A DNA stretch of 64,000 bases from Clostridium cellulovorans 743B. Its GTDB lineage: Bacteria > Bacillota > Clostridia > Clostridiales > Clostridiaceae. A model generated the notes under the pieces. It did not search any database, had not been told where the DNA came from, and saw only the letters and a list, made by a program, of their open reading frames with translations. The DNA is taken from the NCBI RefSeq assembly GCF_000145275.1, contig NC_014393.1, positions 5,022,001 to 5,086,000 of the forward strand, in the 5' to 3' direction. Positions 8,943 to 18,658 of the stretch are shown here, piece by piece (the first letter of the stretch is position 1; each line of letters begins with the position of its first letter). A program made the position numbers and the translations under genes.

Positions 8943-10673
8943 ATGAAAAAAGACAATAGTAAAAACTTATTGCTTATATTATTTTTATTAGGTATTTTTA
9001 TGGGTGCCTTGGACACAGGAATTGTTTCACCAGCTAGGACAGTAATCGCTAACTCTTTTAATATCTCCGCTAACACATCTATATGGATAATTACAATTTA
9101 TACTTTAGCTTATGCCGTAGCAATGCCTATAGCTGGTAAGCTATCCGATAATTTTGGAAAGAAAAAAATCTATATTATTAGCATATCCCTCTTTGGAATA
9201 GGCTCTTTATTATGCGGTTTATCTAATTTCTATGGAAACTTTAGTTTATTACTAGTAGCTAGAGTAATTCAAGCTATAGGTGGTGGCGGTATTATGCCTA
9301 TAGCCACTGCTTATATAGGTGATAGTTTTCCACCTGAAAAGAAAGGTGCTGCCCTTGGTATGGTTGGAGGAATATATGGTATTGCAACTACCCTTGGTCC
9401 AAGTGTAGGTTCAGGTATCTTAAATATAGTTGGAAACTCAAATTGGGGGGTATTATTCTTTATAAATGTCCCAATATGCTTAATTATCTTAATTCTTTCT
9501 ATTTTATCTCACACAGAAGAAAAGATAAAAGCTTCAAAGAAAATTGATATTAAAGGAAGTATTCTTATTAGTTTAACAATATTATCTTTAATGTATGGAT
9601 TAACTAACTTGAAATTTTATGAATTCTTAACTAGTATCAAATCTATTGATGTATGGCCATACTTATTGGCATTTATAATCTTACTGCCAATTTTAGTATT
9701 TGCTGAAAAAAAAGCAGAAGACCCAGTTCTAAACTTAAAATACTTTACAAACAAAGAGATATCTTTAGCACTAATTATTGCCTTTATCGTTGGTGCTGGA
9801 ATGATGGGTGTAGTTTTCGTCCCTCAATTTGGAGAGAATATTTTAAAAATAAAATCAGGTTCTGGTGGATATATAGTAACTATAATGGCAATATTCTCTG
9901 GAATTTCTGCTCCTATAAGTGGTAAATTAGTTGATAGGTTCTCTGCTAAAATAGTTTTGATATCAGGCTTTACTCTTTCTGCTATAGGAACATTAACGTT
10001 AGCTTTATATGCAGCAAATCATCCAAGTTTCTTTAGCCTATTGATAGGTTTATTATTTGTTGGACTTGGAATGGGTTGTACAATGGGGGCCCCATTAAAC
10101 TATATTGTTCAAATTAACGTAAACCCAGAAGAAACTGCTACAGCACAATCTACCCTTTCATTAATAAGATCAATAGGTGTAGCAATATCACCTAATATCC
10201 TTATAGGTTTTATATCCCAAGCGGGTAAAAATATGTCCACTAAGTTGATGGAAGTTATACCAAAAATGGAAATGCCACAAATTCAAGGCATGCAAGCTCC
10301 TGCAGCAAACATGACTTCAAATACTTCTGGAATATCACAAGAACAATTACAGCTTCTTCAAAATGCTGATGTTACTACAATAGTAGATTCTGTTAAAAAA
10401 TTTAGTGAGGATATATTAAATGATAAGGTTGCTCCAGCTATTCAACAAATGACCTCAGTCCCAAATTATAAGGGTCCTAACGCGGATTCATTAATGAGCA
10501 CTATAATAAACAGTTACTTAAAACAAATTGAAGATTCAAGATTAGTTATAGAAAATGTTTTTCAAAGTACTCTAAACTCTGGTTATTCAAAGCTGTTTAT
10601 AGGTGCTGCTGTTATCGCAATACTAGGTTTAATCTCTTCCCTACTACTTTCAAAAAACAGAAAAAACTCATAG
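8943..10673 (+). CDS. MFS drug:H+ antiporter, DHA2 (14-TM, EmrB/QacA) family
   Basis: Membrane exporter of 576 residues. The first TM carries MGALDTGIVSPA; a motif-A-like GKLSDNFGKKKIYI (about residues 68-81) lies between TM2 and TM3, and motif C-type GGIYGIATTLGPSVGSG sits in TM5. Fourteen TM segments fit the length. A long hydrophilic insert at about residues 430-545, rich in Met, Gln and Ser, lies before the last TM and is larger than in QacA-type proteins. AAAGGAG precedes the ATG. The shared operator with tetR indicates drug-inducible expression. Substrates are likely lipophilic drugs or cations; this is inference from the family. Confidence 0.88.
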   Translation: MKKDNSKNLLLILFLLGIFMGALDTGIVSPARTVIANSFNISANTSIWIITIYTLAYAVAMPIAGKLSDNFGKKKIYIISISLFGIGSLLCGLSNFYGNFSLLLVARVIQAIGGGGIMPIATAYIGDSFPPEKKGAALGMVGGIYGIATTLGPSVGSGILNIVGNSNWGVLFFINVPICLIILILSILSHTEEKIKASKKIDIKGSILISLTILSLMYGLTNLKFYEFLTSIKSIDVWPYLLAFIILLPILVFAEKKAEDPVLNLKYFTNKEISLALIIAFIVGAGMMGVVFVPQFGENILKIKSGSGGYIVTIMAIFSGISAPISGKLVDRFSAKIVLISGFTLSAIGTLTLALYAANHPSFFSLLIGLLFVGLGMGCTMGAPLNYIVQINVNPEETATAQSTLSLIRSIGVAISPNILIGFISQAGKNMSTKLMEVIPKMEMPQIQGMQAPAANMTSNTSGISQEQLQLLQNADVTTIVDSVKKFSEDILNDKVAPAIQQMTSVPNYKGPNADSLMSTIINSYLKQIEDSRLVIENVFQSTLNSGYSKLFIGAAVIAILGLISSLLLSKNRKNS

Positions 10674-10821
10674 TTCATATTCCCCGGAACTAACTTTAAA
10701 AGACTATTGAAAAGTAAACTGAAGGAATACTATTCCTTAGCAAGGTAGATAATTTAAGTATAACCTATAATTCCAAAAACCTCCTAAAGCTGTTACATTG
10801 TTAATTTCTAAATCATTAGTG

Positions 10822-10872
10822 AAAAAAGCCTATAAAGTTGAGATCTTTCGCTCTACTCTTATAGGCTTTTTT
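10822..10872. terminator. Bidirectional intrinsic terminator
   Basis: AAAAAAGCCTATAA pairs with TTATAGGCTTTTTT around a 22-24 base loop. It lies between the convergent exporter gene and the 328-residue orphan. Confidence 0.75.
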
Positions 10873-10904
10873 GTATGTATTTATAGATTTATTTGATTAT
10901 ATCT

Positions 10905-11891
10905 TTAAGAAAATCTATCTAGCAATTCATTTAGCACCATTTTTTCAGTAGCTATCTGATCTTTTAGTAATTCACTAATTCTAAGCAAAATATTATTCAT
11001 TTTAGTAATGTTATATTTTAATGCAAGATTTCTAATTGTACCATAATTCTTATTTAGTGAGCTATACGCTTCTATAAATTTTTCTCCATTTACTAAAAAG
11101 CCTTTGTTAACCATATACTCTAAGCGAAGCTTCATCAATAATTTATGTTCATAAAATAAATGTAATGCTCTGATGTCTAAATACATGTCTTCTTGAACTG
11201 ATACATTATCTAATATATCAACAATCCTTTCCACTGCATCTAGTCCAAAAATACATTTTTCACTAAATGATACATCAATGGTTTTTTTTGAATATAAATA
11301 ATTATTTATACTACTTACAACTTGCTCAAAATCAAAGTTTACTATAGCTCCTTCAGATTTTTTGAATAAGTGCAAATTTAAAAAAAAGTCTACTTTATAC
11401 TTTATATTAAAATATCCATTTTCAATTTCTTCAAATGGAACTTTAGTCCTTATATATTTACCATCTAGAAGATTATCAGCAATGTATACTGAATTATCTT
11501 CAATATCGTAACCATATATAAAAACTTCGTGTACTTCACTTGCTCTATTGTATGAACTTGACTCAGAAATATAATAACGATCAACATATAAATATATATA
11601 TAAACCACCATTTATTGAATCTACTATAAAATCTTTCATAGAACCATTCCATTTAGATAAAAGAATACTTTTAGGTATGTTGTAATGATAAAAGTAAGGG
11701 CAATTATCAAAAAACAAATGATGATTGTCAAAAAAATAACTATTCCAACTATATACATATCGAATTTGGATAAAATTATTATATAACCATAACCACGCAT
11801 TCTCATCATCAGCAATCATCGATAATATACTACCATAACTATTGTAAGTATTAATAATGGGCTCATTCATATGTAATATCTTCTTATTCAT
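10905..11891 (-). CDS. Papain-fold-like (BtrH_N/C39-like) protein of unknown function
   Basis: I do not recognise a named member. The 328-residue protein is soluble, very rich in Tyr, Asn and Phe, and has no signal peptide. The block at about residues 95-160 (GGLYIYLYVDRYYI, then HEVFIYGYDIEDNSVYIADN) resembles the His- and Asn/Asp-containing half of BtrH N-terminal/C39-like folds, in which His begins HxxxxYGYD and the acidic/amide residue follows. The N-terminal MNEPIINTYNSYGSILSMI aligns with the start of such proteins where a nucleophilic Cys is usual, but here I see Asn-Ser. The C-terminal half is helical. Some relatives sit beside nonribosomal peptide or lantibiotic genes; none is adjacent here. 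Function open. Confidence 0.6.
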   Translation of the reverse strand: MNKKILHMNEPIINTYNSYGSILSMIADDENAWLWLYNNFIQIRYVYSWNSYFFDNHHLFFDNCPYFYHYNIPKSILLSKWNGSMKDFIVDSINGGLYIYLYVDRYYISESSSYNRASEVHEVFIYGYDIEDNSVYIADNLLDGKYIRTKVPFEEIENGYFNIKYKVDFFLNLHLFKKSEGAIVNFDFEQVVSSINNYLYSKKTIDVSFSEKCIFGLDAVERIVDILDNVSVQEDMYLDIRALHLFYEHKLLMKLRLEYMVNKGFLVNGEKFIEAYSSLNKNYGTIRNLALKYNITKMNNILLRISELLKDQIATEKMVLNELLDRFS

Positions 11892-12245
11892 GTTAAAACC
11901 ATCCTTTTTCTATTTATAATAACTATACATTTTCACTGGTGTAAGTTTAGTAACCTCTTAGTTAAAAAGATTTTTATCCTATATACACTATTACTGTAGA
12001 TATATTAACTGTCTATCTTATTATTGTAAAACTAAAACAACTTATGATGAGGATTTATTGAAGTATATAACTTTAAAAAGCGTACTAAGTTATCAATAAT
12101 ATTCTACATAAATATACACTTTTCCTTCTCATTATTTTACTATTATAATAAATAGTTCAATATAATCCTTTTTATCACAATAATTAAAATCATAAAATAA
12201 TCACTTCTTTAGCATTTATTTTAAAAACTTAAATCAACCAAAAAT
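11892..12245. other. Intergenic region with no supported feature
   Basis: AT-rich region between the orphan protein gene and the ilvN terminator. I saw no open frame with a ribosome binding site and no clear hairpin. Confidence 0.4.
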
Positions 12246-12280
12246 AAGCTGACCGCTGTAGTAACTTTACAGCGGTCAAC
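12246..12280 (-). terminator. Intrinsic terminator of the ilvBN operon
   Basis: A GC-rich 11-bp perfect stem TGACCGCTGTA/TACAGCGGTCA (12250-12260 with 12268-12278), followed on the minus strand by TTATTTTT. Confidence 0.85.
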
Positions 12281-12330
12281 TTCTTCCCTAATATAATTTA
12301 TTTCCTGATTAATTATATATTATCTAACTT

Positions 12331-12828
12331 TTATCTTTCAGTCATACTTATAGATTCGATTGCTACACTACCACCTCTAACAACTTCTATTGTTGTAAAG
12401 CTTTCTTTTAGCAATTTTATCATACTATTGTTTTTTCCTTCAGTTTGCACAAATTCTAATAAAGCACTATCCTTACCATAATCAATAATAGACCCTTTAA
12501 AGACATTTGCAATATGGAATAATTCCCTCTTATCATCTTTTGTACAATTTTTAACTTTTACAAATAATATTTCTTTCATATGAATTGAAGTACAAGTAAA
12601 ATCTACTACTCTTATTACTTCAACGCATCTATTCAATTGCTTTTTGATCTGTTCAAAGGTATTATCGTCACTATTTAAACTAATTGTCATTCTTGATATA
12701 GTAGGGTCTTCTGTTGCTCCTACAGTTAAGCTTTCTAAATTATAAGACTTTCCAGAAAACAATCCAGATATCTTTGCCAGTACCCCTACATCATTTTCAA
12801 CATATAATGAAATCCATCTTTTTTTCAT
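12331..12828 (-). CDS. ilvN: Acetolactate synthase small (regulatory) subunit
   Basis: Regulatory subunit that gives the synthase feedback sensitivity to valine and raises activity. The N-terminal ACT domain has the typical WISLYVENDVGVLAKISGLF start (residues 5-24), then NLESLTVGATEDPTISRMTI. The 165 residues match IlvN/IlvH length. It follows ilvB by 15 bases and shares its transcript, T-box leader and terminator. AGGAGG precedes the ATG. Confidence 0.93.
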   Translation of the reverse strand: MKKRWISLYVENDVGVLAKISGLFSGKSYNLESLTVGATEDPTISRMTISLNSDDNTFEQIKKQLNRCVEVIRVVDFTCTSIHMKEILFVKVKNCTKDDKRELFHIANVFKGSIIDYGKDSALLEFVQTEGKNNSMIKLLKESFTTIEVVRGGSVAIESISMTER

Positions 12829-12843
12829 CGAATTTTCCTCCTC

Positions 12844-14568
12844 TTAACATTCTAAAATCATATTATCTAAAGGATTTCCGCCTTTTACCATAGGTAAAAC
12901 TAATTCTTCACTATCTATGATAATTTCAATAATAGTCGGAGCATTTTTGTTCTCTGCAGCTTTCTCAAAGGCATTCTTTATCTCCGCTTCACTTGTTACA
13001 CGGATTCCATGTGCTCCATAGCTTTCTGCTAACTTAATGAAGTTTGGAGAATACACTGGGCATACCTTATCTGGATTATGACAATCCTTAGAACAACTCT
13101 TCCTATATTTTAAACAAGTGCTTGAATATCTTTTATCAAACATTAATTGTTGCCATTGACGAACCATACCTAAATAGCTATTGTTAAAGATACATAAAAT
13201 CAATGGTAACTCTTGTGCAACTGCTGTGGCCATCTCTTGAATATTCATTTGGAAACCGCCGTCTCCTGATATACATATAACTTTTTTATCAGGGTTAGCA
13301 AGCTTTGCTCCTATAGCCGCAGGGAACCCATACCCCATAGTTCCAAGTCCTCCAGAAGTTATAAGCTGTCTATTTTCGTCTATCTCCAAATATTGAGTAG
13401 TCCACATTTGATGCTGTCCAACATCAGTAACTACAATTGAATCTTTAAAGATATCATTAATCTGCTGTATTATTAATTCAGGAGTAATACCCTTGTCTTT
13501 TTTCATTCCTAGTGGATATTCTTCTTTCCACATTTCTATTTGCTCAATCCATTTAGAGCATTCACAACGTTTAGCTTCTTCAAGCATTTTTTTAATTGCC
13601 GGTTTTGCATCTGCAACTATCGGCACATCAACTATAATGTTTCTGGAAATAGATGCAGAGTCAATATCTAAATGAATAATTGTAGCATTCTTTGCAAATT
13701 CACTAATCTTTCCTGTTATTCTATCATTAAATCTAGTTCCTATAGAAAAAAGTACATCACATTCACTGATTGCCTTATTAGCGGCGTAACTTCCATGCAT
13801 ACCTACATTGCCAATATATAAAGGATGTGTTGTTGGTATCGCACCTCTACCCATAATAGTTGTTATTACTGGTGTATTTGTAATCGTTGCTAACTTAGTA
13901 AATTCTTTTTGTGCTCTTGCAATATTCACTCCTCCACCAATTAAGAAAAGAGGTTTCTCAGCTTTTTCAAGCAATGCTAAAGCTCTCTTTAATTGTCCAC
14001 TGTGTACTTTTGTATTTGGCTTATAACTTCTCATGTTTACTTCTGTAGGGTAATCATCATCACCAAGAGCTAACATAACATCCTTAGGCAAGTCTACTAC
14101 TACAGGACCTGGCTTTCCAGTACTTGCAATATAAAAAGCTTCTTTAATGATTCTTCCTAAATCTTTTCTATCTCTAACAGTTACTCCATATTTGCATATA
14201 CTTCTTGTAATTCCTACAATGTCAACTTCTTGAAAAGCATCATTCCCAATAAGGTTAGTTGGTACTTGACCTGTAAAACATACAAGAGGTACACTGTCAT
14301 AATTAGCTGTAGCAATTCCTGTTACCAGGTTTGTTGCTCCTGGTCCACTTGTAACTAAACAAACACCAACCTTTCCAGTTGATCTAGCATAACCATCAGC
14401 AGCGTGGATAAGTGCTTGCTCATGTCTTGGTAAAATAAGTTCTATATCGTCTTGCCTATATAAAGCATCAAAAATGTCAATGGCATACCCACCAGGATAG
14501 CCAAACAACACGTCTACCCCTTCCTCTTTTAGGGCTTTTACAAAAAAATCTGTTCCTGCAATTTTCAT
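12844..14568 (-). CDS. ilvB: Acetolactate synthase large (catalytic) subunit
   Basis: ThDP-dependent enzyme that condenses two pyruvates to acetolactate (valine/leucine) or pyruvate with 2-oxobutyrate (isoleucine). The N-terminal PYR domain has GYPGGYAIDIFDAL and the catalytic Glu in LPRHEQALIHAADGYARSTG. The C-terminal domain has the ThDP/Mg motif GDGGFQMNIQEM and NNSYLGMVRQW. Length 574. An unusual Cys-rich insertion (C-x6-C-x3-C-x6-C) lies at about residues 483-502, just after MVRQWQQLMFDKRYSS, where the standard enzyme runs straight into the PDFVKLAEAYG-like segment (here SPNFIKLAESYG). The Cys spacing suggests a metal or Fe-S site; that is inference. TTAGGAGG precedes the ATG. Confidence 0.95.
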   Translation of the reverse strand: MKIAGTDFFVKALKEEGVDVLFGYPGGYAIDIFDALYRQDDIELILPRHEQALIHAADGYARSTGKVGVCLVTSGPGATNLVTGIATANYDSVPLVCFTGQVPTNLIGNDAFQEVDIVGITRSICKYGVTVRDRKDLGRIIKEAFYIASTGKPGPVVVDLPKDVMLALGDDDYPTEVNMRSYKPNTKVHSGQLKRALALLEKAEKPLFLIGGGVNIARAQKEFTKLATITNTPVITTIMGRGAIPTTHPLYIGNVGMHGSYAANKAISECDVLFSIGTRFNDRITGKISEFAKNATIIHLDIDSASISRNIIVDVPIVADAKPAIKKMLEEAKRCECSKWIEQIEMWKEEYPLGMKKDKGITPELIIQQINDIFKDSIVVTDVGQHQMWTTQYLEIDENRQLITSGGLGTMGYGFPAAIGAKLANPDKKVICISGDGGFQMNIQEMATAVAQELPLILCIFNNSYLGMVRQWQQLMFDKRYSSTCLKYRKSCSKDCHNPDKVCPVYSPNFIKLAESYGAHGIRVTSEAEIKNAFEKAAENKNAPTIIEIIIDSEELVLPMVKGGNPLDNMILEC

Positions 14569-14767
14569 TTGGGTTACCTCCTAATATTTTTTTTAATCAA
14601 ACATTTTTATATTTGAAAAACATTGTGTACTTATTAAATTGATACCTCTAATTTATTTTATATCTTTGGCTAGCCTTAAACTAAAAGTACTAAAGGAATT
14701 TTGTTCTAAGTATACTGCTAAAAAAGTAAATAATGATAATTTAATTATTATAAACTTGTAATAAAAT

Positions 14768-15065
14768 ATAAAAGCCCTAAGCTGAAAGATATCAGCTTAG
14801 GGCGAATCATGCATAATCCGTGTTACCACCTAAATTCAAATACAAAAGTATTTGCTCTCTATTCAGTACGGGATATACATCCGATACCGATTTCCTTTTA
14901 ACGGTGGAAACTTCCGGTGAAGTCTACTTAAAGATAAAATAGCTTATGCTACACTTTGTTCGGTTCACTGCTCAAAGGCTACTTCCATACTTCCTTCATG
15001 AAGATTTACACCAACCATCTTCTCTCTATGCTTTCAGTAAGTATGTACTCCTCCTCATCAATGCA
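14768..15065 (-). promoter_or_regulatory. T-box riboswitch leader of ilvBN (probable valine specifier GUA)
   Basis: Transcribed on the minus strand. The T-box sequence AGGTGGTAACACGG lies at 14818-14831. The terminator is a perfect 12-bp stem (14774-14785 with 14792-14803) followed by TTTTATATTTT. Upstream are stem I features: GATGAGGAGGAGTA near 15060, AGAGAGAAGATGG with GGTTGGTGTAAATC in the distal part, and the specifier loop around GGAAGTAGCCTTTGAGC. By position before GCCTTTGAGC the specifier is GTA (14982-14980), a valine codon. Uncharged tRNA-Val would pair there and with the antiterminator to allow read-through into ilvB. The T-box call is firm; the codon is a pattern-based reading. 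Confidence 0.88.
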
Positions 15066-15091
15066 TTTCATTTGATTTAAAGTACAATATA

Positions 15092-15120
15092 ATTATACAG
15101 AAAAATTTAACAGTGGTCAA
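15092..15120 (-). promoter_or_regulatory. Promoter of the T-box-ilvBN transcript
   Basis: On the minus strand: TTGACC (15115-15120), exactly 17 bases, TATAAT (15092-15097). It places the transcript start just before the T-box stem I. Confidence 0.75.
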
Positions 15121-15212
15121 GAATTTTTTGAAAATTTAAAAAAGTCGTTAATTCGTATCTTTCATATTAAAAAAATTTTCAAATACCTGTAGCTACCATA
15201 ATAAAATTAGTA

Positions 15213-17834
15213 TTATATTATTTCTTGCTTTAAGGCATCTATTATATTTTCTTTTCTAATCTTTGAGCTAGAATATACCATAGTCGCTCCAACAACGAAA
15301 AATACAGAAAAGACAGCAACTAAAACACTTATCCAATGGATAGTAAAATCAAATTCAAAGCTTTCTGTAAGAGATTTATAAATCAAATACATAGCTATAA
15401 AACTTATAGGAAGTCCATATATTAAGGCTTTAATTCCATAAAAGATGCTTTCATAATTTATCATCTTATTAAATCCTTTAGGTGTCATACCTACAGATTT
15501 AAGCATGGCAAATTCTCTTTTTCTAAGGGTAATACTTGTAGATATTGTGTTAAATATATTTGCTACAGATATAAGAGTTATTAGTACTATAAAACCATAT
15601 TCAAAAACAGATAGTAGTAAAATCATCTGCTCTTCTTTCTCTTTTTGCATAAATACATTGTACACATAAATACCATTATTATTTTCTGAATCCACTATAG
15701 ACTCAATTTTTTCTTGAACCTTTAATGCATCGTCAGTGTTTAAGAATAAACCGGTATGTATATATTCTTTTAACATTGAGTTCCTTTCAATTATCTTATT
15801 AAGCACATCCTTAGATACGATTAAATTAAATGTCGCAGTTGGTCCTTGAAACGTAACTCCCATAGGGAATTTATTTGTAAGAGCAGCTACCTCTACATCA
15901 CCTAATGCCTCTTCTTTGTTTTCACTCATATTAGTGATTAGGTTAAGTTTTTCTCCTATATTTGTCTTAAGTATCTTTGTTTCAATGTATTTTTTTTGAT
16001 TCTCATCTTTGTATTTAAGAGTATCAATGACTATTCCTGTGAGTTTTTCAGTATTCTTTAATTTATTATAGTCTGCACCTACTTCTTTTGAGTATTCTTC
16101 CAACGTTTTATCATCTGGTGCACTTATCTCTACCTGGTAAATATACTTCCCATCTTTTCTAGCATAAGACTCACCTTGCTCTTTTATAAAGTCAGCTGTT
16201 GAAGCTTCACCAATTAATGCATCTACATTAATAGTTTCCATATACGAAGCGCTTGTTATATTCTCTAGTGATGTTGTGTTTCTAATTATGTTTTTCTTCA
16301 TTTCTTCATCTATATTATACATCTTTATGGAAATATCATAATTAACTCCGTCTTGAGTCATGACAATAGATTTCTTTAAGTATCCATTGAAAAAATCTAC
16401 AGACAAAAATAACACAATACTAATAACTAAAGAAAAAACCGTTGCCTTATATCTCTTTTTATTTCTTTTTAAGTTCTTAAGGGCTATATCTCCCTCTATC
16501 CCAAATAACTTACCTGTAAGTTTTGATGTTTTAACATTTTTTCTTGTTAACTTAACATCTGTAGTTTGGCGAATAGCTTCGATAGCTGATATGTTTGATG
16601 CTCTTCTAGCAGGAATATACGTTGAAATAAATATCGTAATAGCAGAAATTACTATAGCTGCTGAAATTGAAGGAAGTGAGGCTACAAGCCTGAACTCCTC
16701 TGAAATATTCGATGAATTCTTCATTATTGGGTTTACACATAAAAATGTTATTCCCATGCCTATGAGCCCCGAAAAAATGCCAATAGGAATACTTATTGCT
16801 CCAAGAACAAAACCTTCAAAGAAAACAGAGTTCCTTTTTTGCTTTTTTGTTGCACCGACACTAGATAGCATCCCTAAATGCCTTGATCTCTCAGAAACAG
16901 AAATAGCAAAAGCATTATATATCAAAGAAATAGAACCGATAGCTATAATCCCCATAATAATTGCTGATAACTTTAACACTCCCCCTTTAAGTCCATCATC
17001 TTTTATAACTCCATAGTATCTTAAAAGTTCGCTGTTGTACCCGATATTATCACTTGCAATTCCATTTTCATCTGCCAACTTTTTAGCTTTATCAAATAAC
17101 TTATTATTAATTTTTTTCAGAGTTATTGCTGCGTTTATAGTTCCTTTAGTATTAATCGCCTCTTCATTAACATAAGAAAATGCTGAAAACCCTGGCGACC
17201 AAGTTGGTTCAAAATTTGGTCTTTCAATTATTCCAACAATAGTATAATTCTTTGAAGATTCTTTTGTTAACTCTTCATCAACTTTTCCCGCTTCCTTTAA
17301 CAGTGAGTAATTTTGCATCAAGAACTCTCCTGATGTCTTACCACTAATAGATTTTCGTTGCCCAACATCTACAGTAATACTATCTCCTATCTTATAATCA
17401 ACCTTTCCATTAGTGATAATAGCATCAGATATCACCAGTTCATTAGAGTTTTCAGGTAGTCTTCCTTCCTTAAGTTTAATAGGAAAGTTTTTAAATCCAA
17501 TCTTATTGTATTCTTCTATATACAGATAAGGTTTATTTTTATTTTGGCTGCCTTCTAAAACTCCATATCCTACTTTTTTATTTAAAATTAACTCTTTAGT
17601 ATTCTCGTCATTTCTAATAGCTTTTATTTGTTCTTTGTTGGCATTCAAATATGTAACATGCCATTCCCCATCAGTAGCTATTTCTTGTCTTGCCATTAGA
17701 TCCATAAAAGAACTGCTAAGAGTTGATACTGCTGTAATCATAGCCACAGATATTATTATTCCAATTATCGTTACAAGAGTTCGTTTTTTATTAAGCTTTA
17801 AATGCCTTAATGTTAGTTTATTAACTATATTCAT
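15213..17834 (-). CDS. FtsX/MacB-type ABC transporter permease (two FtsX domains)
   Basis: Membrane subunit of 873 residues. The first TM is near residues 17-37. The first FtsX core, at about residues 290-410, has three TM helices and contains the GMLSSVGATKKQ motif. A new TM and extracellular segment follow from about 460, and the second FtsX core is at about 740-870 with MLKSVGMTPKG. Two extracellular domains lie between the TM blocks. This duplicated layout is typical of YtrF/SalY-like exporters of peptides or lipids. The start overlaps the ATPase stop (ATGA). An RR/HK pair upstream probably controls it. Substrate unknown. Confidence 0.88.
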   Translation of the reverse strand: MNIVNKLTLRHLKLNKKRTLVTIIGIIISVAMITAVSTLSSSFMDLMARQEIATDGEWHVTYLNANKEQIKAIRNDENTKELILNKKVGYGVLEGSQNKNKPYLYIEEYNKIGFKNFPIKLKEGRLPENSNELVISDAIITNGKVDYKIGDSITVDVGQRKSISGKTSGEFLMQNYSLLKEAGKVDEELTKESSKNYTIVGIIERPNFEPTWSPGFSAFSYVNEEAINTKGTINAAITLKKINNKLFDKAKKLADENGIASDNIGYNSELLRYYGVIKDDGLKGGVLKLSAIIMGIIAIGSISLIYNAFAISVSERSRHLGMLSSVGATKKQKRNSVFFEGFVLGAISIPIGIFSGLIGMGITFLCVNPIMKNSSNISEEFRLVASLPSISAAIVISAITIFISTYIPARRASNISAIEAIRQTTDVKLTRKNVKTSKLTGKLFGIEGDIALKNLKRNKKRYKATVFSLVISIVLFLSVDFFNGYLKKSIVMTQDGVNYDISIKMYNIDEEMKKNIIRNTTSLENITSASYMETINVDALIGEASTADFIKEQGESYARKDGKYIYQVEISAPDDKTLEEYSKEVGADYNKLKNTEKLTGIVIDTLKYKDENQKKYIETKILKTNIGEKLNLITNMSENKEEALGDVEVAALTNKFPMGVTFQGPTATFNLIVSKDVLNKIIERNSMLKEYIHTGLFLNTDDALKVQEKIESIVDSENNNGIYVYNVFMQKEKEEQMILLLSVFEYGFIVLITLISVANIFNTISTSITLRKREFAMLKSVGMTPKGFNKMINYESIFYGIKALIYGLPISFIAMYLIYKSLTESFEFDFTIHWISVLVAVFSVFFVVGATMVYSSSKIRKENIIDALKQEII

Positions 17835-18514
17835 GGACGAATCACCTCATCCTTTGTGATTTTACCATCTTCTATAGCAATAATTCTGTCTGCTTGCAAA
17901 GCTATACGTTCATCATGGGTAATGACAATCAGTGTTTGATTATAGGTTTTGTTAAACATCTTTAGTAATTCTATTATTTCTGTACCATTTTTGCTATCTA
18001 AATTTCCTGTTGGTTCATCGGCTAACATAATAGCAGGGTTGCTTATAAGAGCTCTACCTATGGAAACCCTCTGCTGCTGTCCTCCAGAAAGTTGATTTGG
18101 AAGATGTGTTAACCTATTCTTTAAATTTAATATCTCTACAACCTTATCAAATTGCTTTTTATCAACCTTATGTCCATCCAATAATAATGGGAGATTAATA
18201 TTTTCTTCAACATTCAATACGGGGATAAGATTATAAAACTGATAAATAAGACCTATTTGCCTACGTCTAAAGATTGCTAATTGCGTTTCATTTAACTTAT
18301 AGATGTCTGTATTATCTATTAGAACACGACCACTAGTTGGCTTATCAACACCACCCAACATATGTAACAATGTTGACTTACCTGAACCTGATGGTCCAAT
18401 AATTGCAACAAATTCTCCTTTTTCCACAGTAAAAGATACATTATCAAGTGCCTTTACTGCAGTATCACCGTTGCCATAGGATTTTGATAAATTTTCTATT
18501 TTTAATATTTCCAT
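17831..18514 (-). CDS. LolD/MacB-type ABC transporter ATP-binding protein
   Basis: ATPase of 227 residues. Walker A GPSGSGKST (about 39-47), signature LSGGQQQRVSIGRALI (about 141-156) and Walker B IMLADEPTGNLDSKNG (about 160-175) are intact. It pairs with the FtsX-type permease that follows in the same operon. A TTTGGAGG site precedes the ATG. The region upstream carries a -10 box and an 11-base-period direct repeat that suits binding by the OmpR-type regulator encoded just upstream. Confidence 0.93.
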   Translation of the reverse strand: MEILKIENLSKSYGNGDTAVKALDNVSFTVEKGEFVAIIGPSGSGKSTLLHMLGGVDKPTSGRVLIDNTDIYKLNETQLAIFRRRQIGLIYQFYNLIPVLNVEENINLPLLLDGHKVDKKQFDKVVEILNLKNRLTHLPNQLSGGQQQRVSIGRALISNPAIMLADEPTGNLDSKNGTEIIELLKMFNKTYNQTLIVITHDERIALQADRIIAIEDGKITKDEVIRP

Positions 18515-18623
18515 ATCCTAACCTCCAAATATAAATAGTGTTCCTCGGTAAAATTAAATATTAACCTTAGAATCATGTGGACTCCAGAATAAACTTTTAT
18601 ATCCGTGTCTTTAATCTTCCTCT

Positions 18624-18658
18624 ATTATACTTATCTCCAATGACTTTACGGTGACTTT
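18624..18658 (-). promoter_or_regulatory. Candidate response-regulator-activated promoter of the ABC operon
   Basis: On the minus strand the sequence has two AAAGTCA copies with an 11-base period (plus-strand TGACTTT at 18641-18647 and 18652-18658), then TATAAT as a -10 box (18624-18629). No sigma-A -35 is present: the repeats cover that position. One helical turn between tandem half-sites is characteristic of OmpR/PhoB-family activators. A related GTGACTAAA element lies just upstream. Confidence 0.5.

Noticed and set aside
13493..14026. Open frames antisense to ilvB
   Set aside because: Shadow frames of a strongly conserved gene with no start signals of their own.
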